64,000 nt of DNA from the NCBI RefSeq assembly GCF_025860405.1, contig NZ_CP063785.1, forward strand, positions 2,604,001 through 2,668,000. Reading direction: 5' to 3'. The stretch comes from Tolypothrix sp. PCC 7712 (GTDB lineage Bacteria; Cyanobacteriota; Cyanobacteriia; Cyanobacteriales; Nostocaceae). Shown piece after piece: positions 18,299 through 28,100 of the stretch. A model generated the notes under the pieces. It saw only the letters and a program-made list of their open reading frames with translations. It searched no databases and had not been told where the DNA came from. Position 1 is the first letter of the stretch. The number at the start of each line of letters is the position of its first letter. The position numbers and the translations under genes are program-made.

Positions 18299-20151
18299 TT
18301 ATAAATATTGGGTAATTAGAAAAGGAAATTTCAGATAACAGGTTTAAAATTATTAATTATGCAGCAACTAACAGCTTAATTGAAGCCTACTCTAGAAAGT
18401 TATTTCTGTACTAAGTTTAGAGGTTGGCAGTTTTTTAATAAGGCTGTATATGGAATAAGCTGAGTGCTATCTGTGAGTAAACAAGCTTTGGTCAACTATA
18501 TCAGTAGTTTAACGATTAAATTATAAGTGAGTAACATACGTATTAATATATTAATTTTATGAAGTTCATAATATTTATAAAAAATCCTACTTGCTTTTTA
18601 AGCATTTAAGCTCTCTAGAAACTTGCCATGTACAAGTTTTATTCTCAGTATGCTTGACGATAGTTGAGTAAGCTTTTTGTATTTCCAATACAAAAAGCTT
18701 TGTTAGCTCGACTTTACTATTACAATTCATCCAAATTATTTTTAGTACTTGCGGTTTATTGTTAGATGTTTCCATAATCTGCTTTCAGATATTTAATCTG
18801 ACCTGCTAGCATAGCCTTTTTAAAGGTTATATATAACTCTTATATAACTAGATAATTATAATTGTTTGGTATAAAAAAATACTGATAATCTTTTTGAAAA
18901 TTAATTTCTATAAGCAATTTATCTTTTGTGATTTATTCTTATAAAATAAAAATATGATCTTTAAATCTTCCTTAAGATAGTAAATATTATGGAAAAAAAC
19001 TCTAAAAAGACTTGTAGCTGAGGTATGAAAAGTTACTATGTTATAATAGATATGGAACCTGAGAGGTAACTTATATCACTAAATACTTATTGCCTCTATA
19101 TAATAGTTGAAATTTACCTTAAATGTTTAAAATCGATAATTTTTGGCTGATTTTTGAATTTACAAATTTTACATAATCTTGACCATACTGCTGAATACTG
19201 AATTTAAATTTAACTCCTACAGCGAAAATACTCTAAAAACAATGTAATTTTATATACAATTACTTAGCTGATCAAAAAAATATCTCAGTTGTATACATAG
19301 TTATTTTATAAAGATTATGTATGAAATTTTTTGTGAAATCATGAATTTATGATGAAGTACGCACGTAAATTGGAAACATGGTATTGTAATTAGAGGTTAG
19401 ACGTGATGAGCAATTATAAGCCTAAAGTTCTTAAGGGTTTGTAGTTGTTTAATAATCGCTAAAGCAACTGAAACAAGTAGTTTTTGCAATTGTGATTGTC
19501 ATTTGGAAGCTTTCTTTAACCCCAAGTTACATTTAACGAAGAAATAATTAATAGAAACAATGATGTGAAGAAAGAGAAACGAATTCAAAATCTAATACCA
19601 ATTGTTCTATATCTAAAGATTCCGCATCAAGTTTGATTTCTGGAAAAATACCGTAGAACTCTAATCCTCTTCTTGTGTGTTCCATTCTCAGAGTTAACTG
19701 TTCCCTAATATCTACGAGTAAGTACAAAAATCAAAATTGATTCTTAAAGCAGAATACTTAGATAATTAATAGCCTGGAAAGAGCTAAAGAAGAAAGTAAT
19801 AAGATAAATTTAACTGCCTTCTTAAACAAAGCTTTCTAGTTCATAAACCTAATACTACTACTCCTATTTCTCCTTTAATTAAGATTTACGTTTTGCTAGG
19901 ATATTTAGGAAATAGTTTTCTCATTTCAAGTTTTGGGAACATAGTTTAGATTGTAATTATTTTTTACTATGCTTGTGTTAGGTGTAGAATTTGCCTTATA
20001 TAACTTGAAGATATAGCTGCAGGTATATATAGATGATTTTCTAAAACCTGTTGACTAATGTATTGACATGGAATTAAAGCAGGCTGGGTTCCATATAAAT
20101 TAATAGACTCAGCGCCACTTTAAAGCAAGATTTACACTATAGGATAGGCCG
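18299..20151. other. Long AT-rich intergenic region between divergent EPS operons
   Basis: 1.85 kb with no convincing gene, separating the minus-strand Wzc operon from the plus-strand glycosyltransferase. It must hold both promoters. A 12-codon frame (19406-19444, MSNYKPKVLKGL) has a GAGG motif upstream and may be the start of a lost gene. A 62-codon minus frame (18775-18587) has no support. Its length suggests decay of former genes or an extended regulatory region. Confidence 0.5.
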
Positions 20152-21501
20152 ATGAGACTTAATGAATGGATTAATCAAAAATTCTTTCCATCCATTTCTA
20201 CTCAATTAGAACCAAAAGAACAGCTTTCTTTCAAGACTCATAAATCCTTGAAATTATCTGTAATCACTCAGTTTTTTCCTCCAGACTATGCAGCTACGGG
20301 ACAGTTAGTGGAAGAACTAGTGAGAAATTTAGGTCAACAAGGAGTAGATGTTGAGGTTTTTACCAGCCAACCAGGGTATGCGTTTCAGTCAGCTAGTGCA
20401 CCCTCTGTTGAGCGTCAGGGTAGAGTAAGAATTCAGCGATCGCGTACAGCGCAGCTTTGGCCGGGACGAATTCGTGGTAAGGCCATCAATGGTGTTTTAT
20501 ATACTGTGCGTGCTTTCCTCTATCTCATAAGAGGCTGGAGGCGCAGTAATTTATTGTTATTGACTACAGCACCTCCATTTTTGCCAATTGTTGGATATCT
20601 AGCGCATAAATTTTTCCGATTGTCCTATGTCTGCATATTGTATGACCTCTATCCAGACATTGCGATCGCCCTCGGAGTCATCTCCAAACATAACTGGATG
20701 ACCAGATTATGGCAAAAACTCAATCAGCAAATTTGGCTCAATGCTAAGGGCATCATAGTGCTGAGTCCTGGGATGAAACAAAGAGTGGTAGCACATTGCC
20801 CACAGATAGCTGATAAGGTTTCTGTAATTCACAGTTGGGCAGATCCGGAATGGATTAAGCCCATTGATAAACATAAAAACTGGTTTGCATGGAAGTATAA
20901 TCTTGTCAACAAATTTACCGTACTTTATTCCGGTAATATGGGTCGCTGTCATGACATAGATACTATTGTGCAAGCAGCTAGATATCTGCATGATGAACCA
21001 ATCCAGTTTGTTTGTATTGGTGGGGGAGCAAAACGGAACGAGCTAATCGAGGAAGTGAAGGTATTAGGGTTGAAAAACTTCTTGTTTTTACCCTATCAGG
21101 ATCAACAAGTACTTCCCTATTCCTTAACTGCTTGCGATCTAGCGCTAGTAAGTGTAGATGCATCTTCAGAGAGTATGGTCGTTCCTAGTAAGTTGTACTC
21201 AGCTTTAGCGTCAGGACGGCCGATAGCAGTGATATGTTCGCAAGATTCTTACTTAAGAGAAATGATTGCAGAAGCCAACTGTGGTGGCACATTTGACAAT
21301 GGAGACGGATATAGTTTAGCCCAATTTATTCGCTTGCTCTCTCATGATCCCCAACTAGGAGAGAACATGGGTAAGTCGGGTCGTCAATATCTGCGATCAC
21401 ATTTCACACCAAAAATCATATCTAAACAATATCTTGAGGTTCTGAAGCAAGCGATATTTGCTGAAGGTGTGGCTACTCTATCAGAAAGCCGTACCAAGTA
21501 A
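20152..21501 (+). CDS. Glycosyltransferase family 4 (WbuB-like)
   Basis: A 449-residue GT-B glycosyltransferase of the GT4 group. The N-terminal Rossmann half contains the WbuB-like start VITQFFPPDYAATGQLVEEL (about 36-55) and the ILYDLYPDIAIALG motif (about 164). The C-terminal nucleotide-sugar half contains VLYSGNMGRCHD, then a SESMVVPSKLYSALASGRP motif in which a P-S-K version replaces the second glutamate of EX7E, as in WbuB/WcaI types. These transfer sugars to lipid-linked repeat units in the cytoplasm. AGGA lies shortly upstream of the ATG. The first 33 residues are an extension not usual in the family. It is first on the plus-strand side of the island. Confidence 0.9.
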   Translation: MRLNEWINQKFFPSISTQLEPKEQLSFKTHKSLKLSVITQFFPPDYAATGQLVEELVRNLGQQGVDVEVFTSQPGYAFQSASAPSVERQGRVRIQRSRTAQLWPGRIRGKAINGVLYTVRAFLYLIRGWRRSNLLLLTTAPPFLPIVGYLAHKFFRLSYVCILYDLYPDIAIALGVISKHNWMTRLWQKLNQQIWLNAKGIIVLSPGMKQRVVAHCPQIADKVSVIHSWADPEWIKPIDKHKNWFAWKYNLVNKFTVLYSGNMGRCHDIDTIVQAARYLHDEPIQFVCIGGGAKRNELIEEVKVLGLKNFLFLPYQDQQVLPYSLTACDLALVSVDASSESMVVPSKLYSALASGRPIAVICSQDSYLREMIAEANCGGTFDNGDGYSLAQFIRLLSHDPQLGENMGKSGRQYLRSHFTPKIISKQYLEVLKQAIFAEGVATLSESRTK

Positions 21502-22161
21502 AGGTGGTTGATGGGGCTTTATATGTCAAATTTCTGGTTACTTTTATTTGGTGCATCATCACCATTTTCTGTTCTTTGATTGAACAGTTCAACTTACTGA
21601 AGTTTTCCTGAAAATTTATTAGTTTGAAGTGCCATTTTTATCTCATTATTTTGAGATAACCAGCTTGCCAAATAATTTTTATAGCAAGTTATATTTCTTT
21701 CATAAAGCAATTCAAACTAATACATAGACATATAGTATAATTTTGCTTTCAGTAACCTATGCCCCATTATAATTGGTAGATTTCATTATTAGGTAGTTCA
21801 AAAACAAAGGGAAAATATCGCTAAATTTTTGATTCTTAGTCTTGGATAAACACCAATTTATAGAGCTTTCATCTAGATAACGTCAGACTAGCGGTATTTT
21901 GCGACTTTACATGAAACTTCAAAAAATCAGGAACTTATTTATATAAAAAATATTTAATAGGGCTAAAAAAACATGCTATAGTTACTTTTGTAACATTCTT
22001 AAAGAGAGTTAATCTATATTAAATTTAACTCAAGACCGAGGTTAAATTATTGGAAAAAATACTTTATCCTATTAAATAAGTTTGTTTTTATACTGATTTT
22101 ACATGGCTGTTAAATAAAGCGTTTTTATCGCAGATTAGTTGAATAAATTATTTTCAATTTT
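21502..22161. other. Intergenic region, no gene seen
   Basis: 660 AT-rich bases with frequent stops in all frames. It separates the first glycosyltransferase from the Zn-ribbon/ABC-exporter operon, so it likely holds that operon's promoter. No clear -35/-10 pair or hairpin could be picked out. Confidence 0.4.
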
Positions 22162-22689
22162 ATGGAGAAGGGCTTTGATGGTCTTATAGATCTCAGTCCC
22201 TCCAAACCTAACCTTCCTGATTTTGTTGTCTATTTATTGATATGGGAGGTCAAATTGCAGAGAAGGTGTGACCGAAATCGGAAACGCTCAAAACGGCGTG
22301 CTATCTACTGTCCATGTCACGGCTGCTATCTCGATAGCGTCAGCCAAAAATATCAGCTGTATGCTACCCAAGCAGGACAGTTGCAGCAGCGAGGTATAAG
22401 TAGGCGTAATGCATTGATGCTAGTAGCTAATCAAGGTGCAGTATTAATAGATGGAGAATGGCTAGAGGCATTTTGGTGCGATCAGTGCCAGCAAACCAAA
22501 TGGTATCACGTCCATAGGTGCGGTGAGCGGACATATGAACTTTCACTAGCACCAAGAGAGCTTTGGCAACAGGTAACAGGAGTCAATCACCCTGAAGGAA
22601 ACCCTTCTGTAGGCGAGTTTACTCGCAGACAAGCAAGAGTACTTGGCTATAAAAGTATTAAAGATTTTCATTTTGTAGGTCAGTATTAA
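22162..22689 (+). CDS. Zn-ribbon-like conserved hypothetical protein
   Basis: Unrecognised protein of up to 175 residues with two cysteine pairs, CPCHGC (about 50-55) and CDQC (about 105-108), plus HVHRCGERTYEL, the arrangement of a zinc ribbon. It is basic near the N-terminus (RRCDRNRKRSKRR). The first ATG (22162) has no Shine-Dalgarno sequence, while GGGAGGT at 22244-22250 stands at ideal distance from an in-frame TTG at 22255, which would give LQRRCDRN as the start and 144 residues. I favour the TTG. It is followed after 24 bases by the ABC permease gene, so it belongs to the export operon; a role as regulator or adaptor is a guess. Confidence 0.65.
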   Translation: MEKGFDGLIDLSPSKPNLPDFVVYLLIWEVKLQRRCDRNRKRSKRRAIYCPCHGCYLDSVSQKYQLYATQAGQLQQRGISRRNALMLVANQGAVLIDGEWLEAFWCDQCQQTKWYHVHRCGERTYELSLAPRELWQQVTGVNHPEGNPSVGEFTRRQARVLGYKSIKDFHFVGQY

Positions 22690-22713
22690 AAATCTTCAAC
22701 CAATACCCAACTT

Positions 22714-23553
22714 ATGAATAGCCAAGAAATTACACAACCAGAATTAGTAATTGAAGCTGGACGTACAGAACAGCAGTATTGGAAAGACCTATGGCGTTAT
22801 CGCGAGCTATTATATTTTCTTGCTTGGCGTGATATTTTGGTGCGTTACAAACAAACCTTTATTGGTATAGCTTGGGCACTTATTCGGCCATTTTTAACAA
22901 TGGTAGTGTTTACTGTAGTTTTTGGTAATTTAGCGAAATTACCTTCAGAAGGTGCGCCTTATCCAATTTTGGTGTTTGCTGCTATGTTACCTTGGCAGTT
23001 TTTTTCCAATGCTTTAGGTGAGTGCAGTAACAGTTTGATTGCTAATGCCAACCTGATATCTAAGGTCTACTTCCCGCGTTTGATTGTACCTATCAGTGCA
23101 GTAACTGTCAGCTTCGTTGACTTTATGATTTCTGGCATAATTTTGCTAGGATTAATGGCTTGGTATAATTTTATTCCTGGTTGGCGAATACTAACATTGC
23201 CTTTATTTATAGCTATTGCCTTTGCAGCTTCTATGGGAGTAGGGCTTTGGCTAGCAGCATTAAATGTAGAATATCGAGATTTCCGCTATATTGTGCCATT
23301 TATTATGCAATTTGGCCTATATATATCACCAGTAGGCTTTAGTAGTAGTGTTGTCCCAGAAAAGTGGCGTTTACTCTATTCTTTAAACCCAATGGTGGGG
23401 GTAATTGATGGTTTTCGCTGGGCAATTATAGGAGGAGATTCAAGTATTTACTTGCCAGGGTTTATATTATCCATGTTATTAGTTATCTTTTTACTGATAA
23501 CTGGTATCTGGTATTTCCGCAGAATGGAACGGACGTTTGCTGATGTAATTTAG
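22714..23553 (+). CDS. wzm: Polysaccharide ABC transporter permease (Wzm-like)
   Basis: An ABC-2-type permease of 279 residues with six hydrophobic segments. It moves finished lipid-linked polysaccharide across the inner membrane together with the Wzt-like ATPase encoded 15 bases downstream. Family marks are the amphipathic start YRELLYFLAWRDILVRYKQT, the QTFIGIAWALIRPFLTMVVFTVVFG block (written here in part) and SLIANANLISKVYFPRLIVPISAV around residue 105. The length is the usual one. ABC-type export usually goes with chain-length control inside the ATPase, yet this locus also has a Wzc-like protein. Confidence 0.9.
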   Translation: MNSQEITQPELVIEAGRTEQQYWKDLWRYRELLYFLAWRDILVRYKQTFIGIAWALIRPFLTMVVFTVVFGNLAKLPSEGAPYPILVFAAMLPWQFFSNALGECSNSLIANANLISKVYFPRLIVPISAVTVSFVDFMISGIILLGLMAWYNFIPGWRILTLPLFIAIAFAASMGVGLWLAALNVEYRDFRYIVPFIMQFGLYISPVGFSSSVVPEKWRLLYSLNPMVGVIDGFRWAIIGGDSSIYLPGFILSMLLVIFLLITGIWYFRRMERTFADVI

Positions 23554-23568
23554 CAAGGAGCAAAGCAG

Positions 23569-24846
23569 ATGTCTGATGTTGTAATTAATGTAGAGAATTT
23601 AGGTAAAAAATATATTCTTAGTCATCAGCAGGAGCGTTCTGGACGCTACCGCTACAAGGCTCTGCGTGATGTCATTGCAGATGGAGCTAAATCGCTCGCT
23701 CAAAGATTTATCAAGCCTGCTGCGAAAGAATTGTCCAATCCAGCAAGAGAAGAATTTTGGGCATTGAATGATGTTTCCTTTGACATTAAGCAAGGTGAAG
23801 CCATTGGTATTATTGGGCGTAATGGTGCTGGTAAATCGACACTTTTAAAAGTTTTAAGCCGCATCACAGAACCAACTACAGGACGTATTGCAATTAAAGG
23901 GAGAGTAGCAAGCCTCTTAGAAGTAGGTACAGGATTTCACCCAGAATTAACGGGGAGAGAGAACATCTACCTCAACGGTTCTGTGTTAGGTATGAGTGGA
24001 TTTGAAATCCGCAAGAAATTTGATGAGATAGTTGCTTTTGCTGAGGTAGAAAAGTTTTTAGACACACCAGTAAAACGCTATTCTTCCGGGATGTATGTGC
24101 GCCTTGCTTTTTCTGTAGCAGCCCATTTAGAACCGGAGATTTTAATTGTCGATGAAGTTTTAGCTGTAGGCGATTCTTCCTTTCAAAAGAAATGCTTGGG
24201 AAAAATGGGCGATGTCGCTACAAAAGAAGGCCGCACAGTCTTATTTGTGAGTCATAGTATGCAAGCGATCGCTCAGTTAACACAACGTTGTATCCTACTG
24301 TCTAAAGGTAAGGTGCAGTTTGAAGGCAATACTGGCAAAGCTGTGCAATTATATCTGGCAGGTCATCAAGACGAAGTAGTTAAATCTGCCTATTATCAAG
24401 CACCTGTCAATAAAGCTGGTAACTACGTAGCTTGGGCAAAAGTAGAAACTTCAGAAGGGCAAGGTATTCACTGTTGGGGTAAACCAATTGTTTTTGAGTT
24501 TGCGCTCCATGTAGCTCAACCCCATGAAAGTCTCTGGTTCTCTTTTCAAATAGTTAGCGCCCTGCAACAACCCATTTGTATTTTTTGGTATTACGAACCC
24601 CAAGCGCCATTTCGACGTGAGCCAGGAACATTTATTATTCGATGTGAAATACCAACATTAAGGTTATATATGGGTTCCTATACCTTAACAACATGGTTTT
24701 CTGAGCGTCGTAGCGAAACCCTGCTAGAAAACTTGAGAGGAATTTGCGAGTTTGAAGTTAGTATGCATAATTTCGAGCGCCCAGAATATCAATGGCAACC
24801 TGATGAATGTACTTATTTAGAAAAGGCTACATGGAAAATGGTCTAA
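23569..24846 (+). CDS. wzt: Polysaccharide ABC transporter ATPase with glycan-binding tail (Wzt-like)
   Basis: A 425-residue ATPase partner of the permease just upstream. The ABC domain has Walker A GRNGAGKST (83-91), the signature YSSGMYVRLAF (from 171), Walker B ILIVDE (191-196) and the switch histidine in LFVSHSM. Residues about 275-425 form a Wzt-type C-terminal beta-sandwich (FEFALHVAQPHESLWFSFQIV...), which in Wzt of O9a binds the terminal sugar cap of the polymer. The polymer exported here therefore probably has a non-reducing-end modification, which fits the acetyl and formyl transferases downstream. An insertion of about 30 residues lies before Walker A. A terminator follows at 24912. 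Confidence 0.9.
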   Translation: MSDVVINVENLGKKYILSHQQERSGRYRYKALRDVIADGAKSLAQRFIKPAAKELSNPAREEFWALNDVSFDIKQGEAIGIIGRNGAGKSTLLKVLSRITEPTTGRIAIKGRVASLLEVGTGFHPELTGRENIYLNGSVLGMSGFEIRKKFDEIVAFAEVEKFLDTPVKRYSSGMYVRLAFSVAAHLEPEILIVDEVLAVGDSSFQKKCLGKMGDVATKEGRTVLFVSHSMQAIAQLTQRCILLSKGKVQFEGNTGKAVQLYLAGHQDEVVKSAYYQAPVNKAGNYVAWAKVETSEGQGIHCWGKPIVFEFALHVAQPHESLWFSFQIVSALQQPICIFWYYEPQAPFRREPGTFIIRCEIPTLRLYMGSYTLTTWFSERRSETLLENLRGICEFEVSMHNFERPEYQWQPDECTYLEKATWKMV

Positions 24847-24911
24847 TTATTCAATTAGCAACTAATTAACAAATAACAAACAGCTTTGCATTATCTAGAA
24901 TTATATTTTTT

Positions 24912-24943
24912 AAATCCAAGTAACACTCTTACTTGGATTTTTT
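24912..24943 (+). terminator. Rho-independent terminator after the ABC exporter operon
   Basis: A 12-bp perfect stem (AAATCCAAGTAA / TTACTTGGATTT) with a 5-base loop, followed by TTT and a T-rich stretch, 66 bases after the stop of the Wzt-like gene. Confidence 0.75.
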
Positions 24944-25014
24944 ACGAAATTATATCATTATTTAATTTTATTTATTATTTTTAGTATTAAAAATACTAAG
25001 GCGGCAGATAGATA

Positions 25015-25054
25015 AAAACATAAATTATCCGTAATTACGGATAATTTATGTTTT
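25015..25054. promoter_or_regulatory. 40-bp perfect palindrome upstream of the WD40 gene
   Basis: A perfect, loopless 40-bp palindrome centred between 25034 and 25035 (each arm AAAACATAAATTATCCGTAA or its complement). It lies 94 bases before the start of the giant WD40 protein and after the exporter terminator. It could be an operator, a cruciform or a second terminator on either strand; nothing in the sequence decides. Confidence 0.55.
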
Positions 25055-25147
25055 CTCAGCATGATTGAAATAGGGAAGAAGAATTATTTAATCATAATTT
25101 TTATTCCCATTAACTGTTTGATTAAGTAAAGCTAAAAACCATCTTTT

Positions 25148-28100
25148 ATGATATTCCCAAGACGTTATGCCAGATATATTTTGGCATTTTTCTGTAGTTT
25201 TCTCTTGGTTGTGAGCCAAGTAAAAGTAGCCTTCCCGCAAAGCTCGGTAGGCTTGAAGCAGGTAAAAAACAACTCTAATACTGCGGTAACATCCCTTGCC
25301 TTCAGTGCGGATGGTAAGAAGATAGCAACCGGGACAAATGATTCTCGAATTATCATCTCGGATGCACAAACTGGCCAAGAGCAACGAACCTTAAAAGGAG
25401 ATGAAGGTCTTCCTGTTACCAAAGTAGCCTTCAATCCCAAAGGCGGTAAGCTTGCTAGTGTGGGTCGAGATACCGTACTGCGGATATGGGATGTAGAAAC
25501 TGGAGAACAAACCCAAAGTCAGACTGGCCACGAAAACCCTACTAGGACAGTTGCTTACGCTCCTGATGGTTTAATTGCTACAGCAGGCGAAGATACTAGA
25601 ATCACTTTGTGGAATGGAGATAAAATTCTCCGCATATTGCAGGGTCATCTAGGCTTTGTTAACGACCTTGCTTTTAGCCCAGATGGTAAAAGGTTAGCAA
25701 GTTGTTCAGAAGATGGCAGGATTATCCTTTGGGATATAGTGTCTGGTAAAAAAGTCTTGACTCTACGAGGACATGCTGGTGGAGTTACATCGGTAGCATT
25801 TAGTCCTCGTGAACAGCTGTTAGCTAGTGGCGGTAAAGATGGTACAGCTAGACTCTGGGATTTAGTCAAGAACACAGGTACGCAAAGCCAAATCCTTGAG
25901 GGGACAAGTAAAGTAATTACCACAGTTGCATTCAGCCCCAATGGTAAGTTCTTGGCTGCTGCAGGTGCAGGCGACAGAGCTTTTGTGTGGAACTTAGCAA
26001 ATGGTAAATTACTCAAAAATCTAGCGAAAAATAAAGCTGCTAAAACAAATATAGTTGCCTTTAATCCAGCTGATGATAACAGCTTGGTTACAGGAGACGA
26101 TGATGGTGAGATTTCAGATTGGGATGTAACCAAGGGAACTAAAAAGAAAAGTCGCCAAGTACCTGCTAAAATTTCTCAACAAAAGATTTTAAAACCCCAG
26201 AAATCTAATAATCAAATCGGCGACGCGAGTGTTATTTCTAGTTCTCAAAATCTCATAGCTGCCATACCATCTCCACCAGGAGGGCCAATTCTGGTAGTGA
26301 CTAGTAGTACCAACAAATTTGGTGACTACTATGCTGAAATTTTGCGTAATGAAGGATTTAACTACTTTAACGTCAGTGATATTTCCGCAATTACTCCTCA
26401 AACGTTAAGCAACTATGATGTTGTCATCCTGGCTGAGATGGCTCTTAACTCGGCTCAAGTGACAACATTTACTGATTGGGTAAACAGTGGTGGTAATTTA
26501 ATTGCCATGCATCCTGACAAGCAACTTGCTAGTTTGTTAGGTCTAACAGATGCAGGTTCAACCTTAAGTGAAGGCTATTTACTTGTAGACACCTCTAAAG
26601 CTCCTGGCAATGGTATTGTCAATCAAACCATCCAGTTTCATGGCACAGCAGACCGCTATAACTTAAATGGTGCTGATAGTGTCGCTACACTCTATAGCAA
26701 TGCGACAACAGCGACTGCTAATAATAATCCAGCTGTCACACTGCGTAATGTTGGTAGTGGTAAAGCCGCCGCATTTACTTACGATTTAGCGCGTTCAATA
26801 GTCTACACTCGTCAAGGTAATCCCGCTTGGGCAGGACAGGAGCGTGATGGATTTTCTCCCATTCGCTCTGATGATCAATTTTATGGTGCTGGCAGCTTAG
26901 ATTGGGTAAATCTTGATAAGGTTGCTATTCCTCAAGCAGATGAGCAACAGCGCTTATTGGCAAATCTAATTACCAAAATGAACTTGGCTAAAAAGCCACT
27001 ACCGCATTTCTGGTATTTCCCTAATGGTAAAAAAGCTGTTGTACTTATGAGCGGTGACGATCATGGCAATGGCGGAACTATACCTCGTTTTGACCAGTAT
27101 ATAAATTTGAGCCCAACTAATTGTTCAGTTGACAATTGGGAGTGTATCCGTGGTACTTCCTATGTCTACACTACTGTACCTTTCACCAACACTCAAGCAG
27201 CATCTTATAACACAAATGGCTTTGAAATTGCCTTACATGTTAATACAGGCTGTGCAGATTACACAACGACTTCACTGAATACTAATTACACCCAGCAACT
27301 TAGTGCATTTAGCACTAAGTTTCCTAGCCTACCTGCACCTACAACCCAAAGGCACCATTGTCTGGTTTGGAGTGACTGGTCTAGCACACCAGAAGTAGAG
27401 TTGAGTAAAGGAATACGGCTTGACACAACGTACTACTACTGGCCACCCACTTGGGTTTTGGATCGCCCCGGATTCTTTACTGGTAGTGGTATGCCAATGC
27501 GCCTGACTAAGTTAGATGGTACAGTCATTGACGTATACAAGGCAGCTACACAAATGACTGATGAATCAGGGCAGTCATTTCCTTATACTGTCAATACACT
27601 ACTAGATCGGGCTATAGGCGCAGAAGGATACTACGGTATTTTTACTGTTAATGCTCACACAGATAACAGTAATACAGGTTCTCAACAAGAATCGGATGAT
27701 GTTGTCGCCTCAGCTAAAGCTCGTGGTGTACCAGTTGTTTCTGCTCGTCAAGTGCTAACTTGGCTTGATGCTCATAACAATTCGACCTTTGGCTCTATAG
27801 TATGGACTCCTGGCCAGACAAATCCCCAGACTAGCAGCACATTGAGCTTTAACATCACCAAAGCTACTGGTGCAACTGGTTTACAAGCAATGCTACCAAT
27901 TAGGTCTAGCAACGGTATCCTCAGCAGTATTACTCGTAACGGCAGCACTGTTTATACGCCATCTACTGGCAAGACTGAGGGTATAAAAGGTATTGAGTAT
28001 GCGATTTTCTCTGTTGATACTGGTAATTACGTTGCTACTTATGACCCAGACACAACATCTCCACAGGTCATAACGGATATTACACTTTCTCCTCCATCCC

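Noticed and set aside
18587..18775. 62-codon minus frame upstream of the Wzc-like gene
   Set aside because: No family features, no ribosome site and low-complexity AT-rich codons; treated as intergenic.
25088..26133. Several minus-strand frames inside the WD40 gene
   Set aside because: They mirror the repeat structure of the plus-strand coding sequence, which has clear WD40 motifs.
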